Positions 58,867 through 64,000 of a stretch of DNA of 64,000 nt are shown here, piece after piece. This DNA comes from CBDESM01 sp965242485 (lineage in GTDB: Bacteria > Chloroflexota > Dehalococcoidia > Bin125): assembly GCA_965242485.1 (NCBI GenBank), contig CBDESM010000003.1, positions 186,001 through 250,000 of the forward strand, given 5' to 3'. How positions within the stretch are numbered: the stretch's first letter is position 1; every line of letters begins with the position of its first letter. The notes below the pieces were generated by a model, which saw nothing but the letters and a program-made list of their open reading frames with translations, had not been told where the DNA came from and searched no databases. Position numbers and translations under genes: made by a program.

Positions 58867-59751
58867 ATGGCTGTAGACGACATTCGCCACACGCTGCCCG
58901 CCTATCCAATTCTCAGATCGGCAACCATTGCCGTCATGCGATACATGCCCATGCCTGCCAGCAATGCAGACATCAACCGTGAAGTTGCGGACAAGTTGGG
59001 GCTCTCTCCCGACCAGCGGGCACTGCTACACAGCCCAAGAAGCCGGCAGACCGAACTCGCATACCGGGTCGCGTGGGCGCGAACTGCCCTTCACGTGGCA
59101 GGTGCCATTGAGGATGCAGGTCGCGCCTTGTGGCGGATTACTGAAGAGGGACATGAGATCGAATCAAGCACAATTGAGCGTCGTTGGGCATTGCATCTCA
59201 AGAGCAGAAAAAATGCGAGAGATGGAGCACCTGCTGCTGCTCGCGATAAGGGGGTGGCAGACGAGATTGACGTGGATTGGAAAGAGCAGCTCCTCACACG
59301 TGTCCGCCGGATCGAGCCTCCAGTCTTTGAGCACCTAGCTACACGACTGCTTGAGGCAGCAGGGTTCCGAGAAGTCCAAGTCCTAGGCCGAGCAGGAGAT
59401 GGTGGACTAGACGGCGTAGGCATCTATCGCCCGACACTGATCTCGTTTCCTGTGTATTTCCAGTGCAAGCGTTATAGGGGCGCTGTGGGCTCCGGGGCGG
59501 TGCGCGATTTCCGCGGAGCGATGCAAGGGCGCGGCGATCACGGGATGCTGATCACGACTGGCACATTCACGGCAGCTGCCATCAAGGAAGCAGGTAGAGA
59601 CGGTGCGACCACTATCGATCTGATCGATGGGCTCGATTTGTGCGACCTGCTTCGAGACCACAACCTTGGTGTGCGAACCACAGAACGCCGGGTCATTGAT
59701 TTCGACGTAGATGAGGCGTACTTCAACCGTCTAGAGGAGCAAGTGCCATGA
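58867..59751 (+). CDS. mrr: Mrr-like restriction endonuclease (type IV-like)
   Basis: 294 residues. N-terminal winged-helix Mrr_N region (NADINREVADKLGLSPDQRA, AYRVAWARTALHVAGAIEDA) and C-terminal Mrr_cat nuclease: FEHLATRLLEAAGFREVQVL, DGGLDGVG (Asp) and FPVYFQCKRY with Q-x-K. Mrr proteins cut modified DNA. GC lower than its neighbours, so horizontally acquired. Its stop overlaps the next gene's start (ATGA at 59748). Confidence 0.9.
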   Translation: MAVDDIRHTLPAYPILRSATIAVMRYMPMPASNADINREVADKLGLSPDQRALLHSPRSRQTELAYRVAWARTALHVAGAIEDAGRALWRITEEGHEIESSTIERRWALHLKSRKNARDGAPAAARDKGVADEIDVDWKEQLLTRVRRIEPPVFEHLATRLLEAAGFREVQVLGRAGDGGLDGVGIYRPTLISFPVYFQCKRYRGAVGSGAVRDFRGAMQGRGDHGMLITTGTFTAAAIKEAGRDGATTIDLIDGLDLCDLLRDHNLGVRTTERRVIDFDVDEAYFNRLEEQVP

Positions 59752-60854
59752 CCGATCAGCCGACCATCGCGGTTTTGCCGGGGGATGATGCGGCGCCGGA
59801 GGCGGTTGCGGCTTCCGTTGGGGTGTTGGCGGCTATGGAGCTGCCGTTGGAGCTGGAGGTCTTGCCGACGGGGGAGGAGATCGCGCGGGAGATGTCGCGG
59901 GGGGAGGGGGAAGAGCTGGTGCGGGAGGCGGCGCTGCGCTGCGACTCGGTGCTGTTCGGCTCGACCAACGGGCAGACGCCGGGGGTGGGTTTCTTCCGCT
60001 GGGGGCGGCAGACCTACGCCAACGTGCGCCCGATCCGCTGGCGGCCCGGCTTCCGCTCGCCGATGGCGCGGCCGGAGGGGATCGACTACGTGATCGTGCG
60101 GGAGAACTTGGAGGACCTGTACGCGGGCATCGAGGGCGAGCTGAGCGAGGTGGCGGCCGCGGGGCTGGCCGATCGGCCGCGCTTCGGCGGCGTCTCGCGG
60201 ACGGCGGTGCCGGGCGGGTTCGGGCATTTCGCGGAGGCGGAGGGGCGCTACGCGATCAAGTACTTCACGCGGGCCAACGTGGAGCGGGTGGCGCACTTCG
60301 CCTGCCGGCTGGCGCAGCGACGCAAGGCGCAGGGCTACGCCGGCAAGCTGACCTGCTCGGCCAAGACCAACGTGCTGGCCAAGAGCGACGGCTGGTTCGT
60401 CGAGATCGCGGCCGAGGTGGCCGCGGGCTATTCGGACGTCGAGTTCGAGTCGTTCATCGCCGACGATTTCGCGCGGCGGCTGGTCGCGAGCCCGCACGAC
60501 TTGGACGTGGTGCTGCTGCCCAACCTCTACGGCGACATCTTCTCCGACGAGGGCGCGGGCACGATCGGCGGGCTCGGCCTCGCCCCCTCCGGCTGCTTCG
60601 GCGACGACTGGGCCTACTTCGAGAGCGTGCACGGAACCGCGCCCGACATCGCCGGCGAGCACAAGATCAACCCCACCGCGACGCTGCTCAGCGCGGCGAT
60701 GATGCTCGAATACCTCGGCCTGCCCGAGCAAGGCAAGCAGCTGGAAGCCGCAGTCGAACAGGTCTACGCGGAAGGCCGCACCCTGACCCCCGACCAAGGC
60801 GGCAGCGCCAGCACCGAAGAGTTCGCCGAAGCCGTCATACAGGCGCTGGGCTGA
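59748..60854 (+). CDS. Isocitrate/isopropylmalate/tartrate dehydrogenase family enzyme
   Basis: 368 residues, the family size. IAVLPGDDAAPEAVAASVGV (decarboxylating dehydrogenase start), DYVIVRENLEDLYAGIEGEL (R-E-N-x-E-G/D-x-Y motif), KLTCSAKTNVLAKSDGWFVE, LLPNLYGDIFSDEGAGTIGG with the metal-binding Asp pair. The N-x-T/E region at 'FGSTNGQTPGVGFFRWGRQT' fits tartrate-like or unusual substrates. NAD or NADP oxidative decarboxylation of a beta-hydroxy acid. Overlaps the Mrr gene but is high-GC and presumably native. Confidence 0.87.
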   Translation: MTDQPTIAVLPGDDAAPEAVAASVGVLAAMELPLELEVLPTGEEIAREMSRGEGEELVREAALRCDSVLFGSTNGQTPGVGFFRWGRQTYANVRPIRWRPGFRSPMARPEGIDYVIVRENLEDLYAGIEGELSEVAAAGLADRPRFGGVSRTAVPGGFGHFAEAEGRYAIKYFTRANVERVAHFACRLAQRRKAQGYAGKLTCSAKTNVLAKSDGWFVEIAAEVAAGYSDVEFESFIADDFARRLVASPHDLDVVLLPNLYGDIFSDEGAGTIGGLGLAPSGCFGDDWAYFESVHGTAPDIAGEHKINPTATLLSAAMMLEYLGLPEQGKQLEAAVEQVYAEGRTLTPDQGGSASTEEFAEAVIQALG

Positions 60855-60860
60855 GCCGCC

Positions 60861-61673
60861 TCAGTCGGCCCGCGCCTCGACGGCGGAAGCCTCCGCGGGA
60901 CCGAGCATGTCGAGCAGGCGATTCAGTTCCGTTCGCCTGACGACCTTCGCGCCGGCCGCCAGCCGCTCGACGATCTCATCAGGCCATTCGCCATCAACGT
61001 CATCGAGGATCGCGACCGCGCCGGCGAACCCGCTGCCATCCACCCCGTCTATCGGCAGATCGTTGCAGGCCCGCAGCACGTGGTCCGCCACTGCCGACGC
61101 TTGCAGGGCCGTCGCCCCGGCCAAGAGGAACAGCGGGGAAGCGCCATTGGGCGAGAATGCCATGAGGCTCGCCCGCCATGTCCTGCCCGATCGTCCCCGG
61201 TACTCCGGAGTCAATTCGATTTTGCAGCCGCGGTTCTCAAGAAGCGCTTTGACTTCCTTCCGGAATGAGCGGTCGGGCGGCTGCCGAAAGGCGTAGAGCA
61301 AGCTGCCCATGCGCACTGCCGCTTGGGCGACGTCGACGATCCGCTTGGCGACGTCCCCATCGCATTCCGGCTCCGCGACGAGCGATCCCCGTTCGAGCTT
61401 CACACCCGGAATGGAAGCCGCCTCGACGACCAGATCCTGCTCGGCGTCGGTCAGGTCGCGCCCTCCCGTGAGCAGCCACAGCCAGCCGGAGGTGTCGCCG
61501 AAGTCGGTGACGATCAGCTGCGGGCCGCCGGCATCCACGTAGACGTCGACCATCGTGCCGTCGGGCAGCTGGAACGGAGTGCTGACATGATCGACGCCCT
61601 CGTCATGCGGCCGGACCTCGAAGAGGGCGGGCAGTTGCTCCTGCAGGACAGTGCGGTTGACGAGGCTGGTCAT
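60861..61673 (-). CDS. DUF1828/DUF1829-like protein
   Basis: 270 residues. ISTPFQLPDG-like start (VSTPFQLPDGTMVDVYVDAG), PQLIVTDFGDTSGWLWLLTG and CDGDVAKRIVDVAQAAVRMG match the DUF1828 domain, of unknown function; the C-terminal half (ENRGCKIELTPEYRGRSGRT, FLLAGATALQASAVADHVLR) matches its DUF1829-type continuation. In many genomes such genes are paired with a small gene like the one upstream. Possibly defence or toxin-antitoxin associated; not established. Confidence 0.7.
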   Translation of the reverse strand: MTSLVNRTVLQEQLPALFEVRPHDEGVDHVSTPFQLPDGTMVDVYVDAGGPQLIVTDFGDTSGWLWLLTGGRDLTDAEQDLVVEAASIPGVKLERGSLVAEPECDGDVAKRIVDVAQAAVRMGSLLYAFRQPPDRSFRKEVKALLENRGCKIELTPEYRGRSGRTWRASLMAFSPNGASPLFLLAGATALQASAVADHVLRACNDLPIDGVDGSGFAGAVAILDDVDGEWPDEIVERLAAGAKVVRRTELNRLLDMLGPAEASAVEARAD

Positions 61674-61683
61674 TCGCCTGTCC

Positions 61684-62133
61684 TCACATGTCCGGGGGGC
61701 CGGCGAAACGGCCGTGATGGGCGATGCGGGCTATCGCGCAGAAGTACGCCCAAGCCTCATCCGGACGGCTCCAGTCTATCGCGGCGGCGGCGAGCGCCTC
61801 GGCCCTGCCGTCACCATATTCCTCTTCCCACAGGTGCAGATGGGCGCCGGACACGATCGTCCCGTCCGGATTGGCGTGGTTGATTTCCGGGCCGACATCG
61901 AGGCCGACGATTCGGCCGCCTTGGTCATGCACCAGCACGAGCGACATTTTCCGCGCCGTCGTGTTGCACCATCCGACGACGCGCAACGGCCAACCGGCGC
62001 GCGAGCGGACAGCAACGCGGAACCGGTAGATGTCTTCGCGATCGGGATCGCCGACCCAAACCAATTCTTCCACGATCTGCTTGAACTCGTCGGCGATGAT
62101 CTCCCGGAACTGCGTTTGGTCGAAGAGAGACAC
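61684..62133 (-). CDS. Hypothetical 149-residue protein, partner of the DUF1828 gene
   Basis: ELVWVGDPDREDIYRFRVAV, AGWPLRVVGWCNTTARKMSL and NPDGTIVSGAHLHLWEEEYG describe a compact beta-rich fold with a conserved His-x-His (GAHLHLW), possibly a metal site. Family not certain (I recall a DUF6978-like pairing). The stop is 10 bases upstream of the DUF1828 start, so the two are an operon. Confidence 0.55.
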   Translation of the reverse strand: MSLFDQTQFREIIADEFKQIVEELVWVGDPDREDIYRFRVAVRSRAGWPLRVVGWCNTTARKMSLVLVHDQGGRIVGLDVGPEINHANPDGTIVSGAHLHLWEEEYGDGRAEALAAAAIDWSRPDEAWAYFCAIARIAHHGRFAGPPDM

Positions 62134-62168
62134 ATCGTCGCCCGATTCGGGAAGTGATTCTTGGAACG

Positions 62169-62266
62169 TGGCGGGAGCGCGTGGGGGTTGAACCCACCCG
62201 GGACGGCGCGGGCCGCCCCGCTACGGTTTTGAAGACCGCGAGGGCCACCGGGCCCCTTCCGCTCCC
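62169..62266 (-). tRNA. selC: tRNA-Sec (anticodon TCA), CCA encoded
   Basis: 98 nt on the minus strand with the elongated selenocysteine-type shape: acceptor GGGAGCG/CGCTCCC, six-base-pair-type D arm, anticodon stem GCGGT/ACCGT with loop CTTCAAA and anticodon TCA (62230-62232), a long variable arm (about 62189-62220, GC-rich inverted repeat), T arm GTGGG-TTCAACC-CCCAC, discriminator G and encoded CCA (62169-62171). The order GGGGCCCGGTGGCCCTC then GGTCTTCAAAACCG is that of bacterial selC. Confidence 0.93.
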
Positions 62267-62343
62267 TTCGCTGCGGCGCGCGCCTTGCGGCGCCGTGAGT
62301 GCGCTTGCATGGTAGGCGGCCTCCGGCGGCGGCCTTGATTTGC

Positions 62344-63018
62344 TCAGCTGGCGTGGATTTCCGCTTCGGCGGGGGCGATGGCTTGGTTGAGGTCGCGGCG
62401 GAACTCGGCCCAGCGCTCGTCGTAGCTGCTGCGGCGGAAGCGGATGTGGAGGCTGGCGCTCTGCGCGGTCTGGGCGGCGCTTTCGGTGCGCACGCCTGTG
62501 AGCGCGCCGTCGAGGAAGGCGTGCAGGGCCTGCTCGGCTTCGGCGTACTGGTCGGTCGGCAGGACGATCAGGAGGTCGCGGCCGCCGGGGAGGAAGCCGC
62601 TGAGGTCGAAGTTGAGGCCGGCGAAGCGGCCGATGAAGAGGACGGCGGCGGCGATCAGGAAGACGAGGCCGACGAGGGCGTAGTTGTAGGTGGCGGCGCT
62701 GATCGAGGAGGCGATCACGAGCAGCAGGAAGCCGATCTCGGCGGGGTCCTTGACCGGCGTGCGGAAGCGGACGAAGGAGAGCGCGCCGAGCAGGCCGAGC
62801 GAGAGCGGCAGCGAGAATTGGATGGCGATGAACATCGCGGTGATGGCGGGGCCGCCGAGCAGGAAGGTGCGGTGGACGCCGGCCCCGCGCTCCCAATCGC
62901 GGTAGAAGATGACGTAGAGCAGCCAGGCGGCGAAGGCGCCGGCGAGCGAGATCAGCATCGCCAGCCAGTAGTCGTTGAAGCTCGCTTCGGAGGTCGGGCC
63001 GAGCCAGTCGGGCAGCAT
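62344..63018 (-). CDS. DUF4956 domain membrane protein
   Basis: 224 residues. Four predicted membrane helices in the first 110 residues (YWLAMLISLAGAFAAWLLYV; AAVLFIGRFAGL) with the family phrase SLGLLGALSFVRFRTPVKDP (LGALSFVRFR). The cytosolic C-terminal ferredoxin-like part follows. DUF4956 proteins occur beside VTC-type polyphosphate polymerases and CotH kinases, as here. Confidence 0.9.
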   Translation of the reverse strand: MLPDWLGPTSEASFNDYWLAMLISLAGAFAAWLLYVIFYRDWERGAGVHRTFLLGGPAITAMFIAIQFSLPLSLGLLGALSFVRFRTPVKDPAEIGFLLLVIASSISAATYNYALVGLVFLIAAAVLFIGRFAGLNFDLSGFLPGGRDLLIVLPTDQYAEAEQALHAFLDGALTGVRTESAAQTAQSASLHIRFRRSSYDERWAEFRRDLNQAIAPAEAEIHAS

Positions 63019-63021
63019 CGG

Positions 63022-63723
63022 TCAGGCCCTCGCGGCGCGGTCGCCGAGCACTTCGGCGACCGCGAGCGCGTACTTGGAGTGGGCGGCGCGGCGCAGGTCG
63101 AGGCGGTCGAGGCCGCGCAGCGAGATCGGCAGCGGGCCCGCCGATTTGAGTTCGAGCACCGCGCCGCCGCGCAGCGGGATCCAAGCCGGCCGGCGGCCGG
63201 CGAGCGGTTCGGCGGCGCGGACGGCGCAGTCGAGCGAGATGCGCAAGTCGCTCGAGCGGTCGATCCAGCGCCGCCGGCTGTAGCGGATCAGCATCGTCGG
63301 GCGCAGATCGGCGGGCGGCGGGTGTCCGAGCCGGATCAGTTCGGCGGCCATCGCCGGCTTGGCCGGCAGGCGCAGATCGGAGCCGAGCGGGTCGCCGTCG
63401 GGCGCTTCGAGATGCGCGCGCGCCTTGCCGCTGCGTTGGCCTTCGCGGAATTTGACTTCGAGCCACGCGCCGTCGGCGGGGTCGACCGGATCGCCGTACC
63501 AGCGGACGCGATGCTTAGCCTTGGCGTAGTCGCCGTCGAGCGATTCGTACCAAGCGGCGAGGCGCGGCGTGTCGTAGTAGCAGGAGGTGATCACGCCCTC
63601 CGGGTACTGCGGATCGGGGGTGAAGCGCGCGTCGAGCCAAGCGGCGACGAGCGGGACGCGCGCTTCCGCGAGCGGGTACTTGCGCTCCTCGCGTTCGCCT
63701 GGACGGGCATCGGAGGCGGCCAT
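63022..63723 (-). CDS. VTC-domain polyphosphate polymerase-like protein
   Basis: 233 residues. ERKYPLAEARVPLVAAWLDA, TSCYYDTPRLAAWYESLDGD, KHRVRWYGDP, LEVKFREGQRSGKAR and TMLIRYSRRRWID carry the triphosphate-tunnel (CYTH/VTC4) basic and acidic residues of polyphosphate polymerase. Predicted cytosolic enzyme that extends polyphosphate from ATP, with the DUF4956 protein possibly as channel. Starts 43 bases from the divergent CotH gene. Confidence 0.9.
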   Translation of the reverse strand: MAASDARPGEREERKYPLAEARVPLVAAWLDARFTPDPQYPEGVITSCYYDTPRLAAWYESLDGDYAKAKHRVRWYGDPVDPADGAWLEVKFREGQRSGKARAHLEAPDGDPLGSDLRLPAKPAMAAELIRLGHPPPADLRPTMLIRYSRRRWIDRSSDLRISLDCAVRAAEPLAGRRPAWIPLRGGAVLELKSAGPLPISLRGLDRLDLRRAAHSKYALAVAEVLGDRAARA

Positions 63724-63766
63724 GCGGGCAAGTTAGCATCAGGCAAACGGAAGGCTGGGGCGGGCG

Positions 63767-64000
63767 ATGCGGCGACGGGCGGCGGTTGCGCTGGCGGCGG
63801 GGCTGCTGATCGCGGGGGCGGCGATCTCGATCGTCGGGACGGGGGTCGCGCCGCTGACGACGGAGAATCCGTTCGAGGAATCATCCTCGTTCGGCGTCAA
63901 CCGGCTGCGCAGCGACCCGCGCGGGTACGTCTTCGACGACGCGGTCGTGCGCACGTACGAGATCATCCTCTCCGAAGAGGCCGCGGCGGTGCTCAAGGCC
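63767..64000 (+). CDS. CotH-type kinase family protein, N-terminal part (3' end outside window)
   Basis: First 78 residues: signal peptide (AVALAAGLLIAGAAISIVG), linker and then FDDAVVRTYEIILSEEAAAV, the 'Y-x-I-x-I-(D/S)-x-x-x-(W/A)' strand that begins CotH domains. CotH proteins are secreted atypical kinases commonly grouped with DUF4956 and VTC genes. Runs off the window end without a stop. Confidence 0.75.
   Translation, partial: MRRRAAVALAAGLLIAGAAISIVGTGVAPLTTENPFEESSSFGVNRLRSDPRGYVFDDAVVRTYEIILSEEAAAVLKA

Overview
The window is one contiguous stretch of a high-GC (roughly two-thirds G+C) bacterial chromosome with dense, operon-like coding on both strands. The genes suggest a free-living or host-associated aerobic heterotroph: enoyl-CoA hydratases, acyl-CoA dehydrogenase, CaiB/BaiF CoA-transferase, thiolase-like protein with a DUF35 partner, two luciferase-like (LLM) oxidoreductases, amidohydrolases, a class E/F-type sortase, a PF09826 beta-propeller protein and a DUF4956/VTC/CotH cluster. 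Uma2 paralogs, F420-type LLM enzymes, actinobacterial-style ydaO riboswitch sequence and TTGACA/TAnnnT promoters placed so that transcripts would be leaderless point to Chloroflexota or Actinomycetota. I favour Chloroflexota, but no marker gene settles it.

Layout. 0-3 kb: end of an enoyl-CoA hydratase, a DUF4411 (PIN-like)/ImmA-IrrE pair, an orphan c-di-AMP (ydaO-type) riboswitch leader, and two small genes. 3-8 kb: a hydroxyisobutyrate-type dehydrogenase, then a locus of duplicated small envelope genes (two related lipoproteins, five related membrane proteins) with a repeated intergenic element. 8-12.7 kb: cNMP-binding protein, CoA-transferase, a DUF4365 two-gene module, alcohol dehydrogenase. 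12.7-20.8 kb: an exported protein with 150-residue tandem repeats, acyl-CoA dehydrogenase, a DarT/DarG-like pair, DUF2277, enoyl-CoA hydratase, LLM enzyme, agmatinase. 20.8-26.3 kb: NAD-dependent formate dehydrogenase (NuoEF-like beta and Mo-alpha subunits) split by a DUF3800 gene. 26.3-29.7 kb: sortase, tRNA-Ala(GGC), beta-propeller protein. 29.7-39.3 kb: five Uma2 paralogs in two oppositely oriented clusters flanking a 6-kb segment that contains an AT-rich foreign gene with a frameshift. 39.3-42.2 kb: PQQ-type sugar dehydrogenase lipoprotein and an NHLRC2-like thioredoxin/NHL protein with an in-frame UGA. 42.2-46.3 kb: a restriction-modification operon whose main gene is interrupted at a 15-base G tract. 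46.3-60.9 kb: metabolic genes mixed with two Fic proteins, an OLD-like ATPase/nuclease, a secreted HNH lipoprotein and an Mrr-like endonuclease. 60.9-64 kb: a DUF1828 pair, selC (tRNA-Sec), and the DUF4956/VTC/CotH cluster.

The most notable biology is that the window contains both a tRNA-Sec gene (62169-62266) and a protein in which UGA replaces the first redox cysteine of a CxxC motif (TGA at 40790-40792), followed at suitable distance by a SECIS-like hairpin. The formate dehydrogenase, the usual bacterial selenoprotein, here has Cys instead, so the NHLRC2-like protein may be a principal Sec user. Other strong signals are a probable phase-variable R-M enzyme (G15 tract), a 7-bp duplication that knocks an island gene out of frame, different short-repeat operator arrays in front of each Fic gene, a DarG-like antitoxin reduced to its macrodomain, and the tandem HPWP membrane-protein family. 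All functional calls come from motif recognition by eye; no database search was possible.
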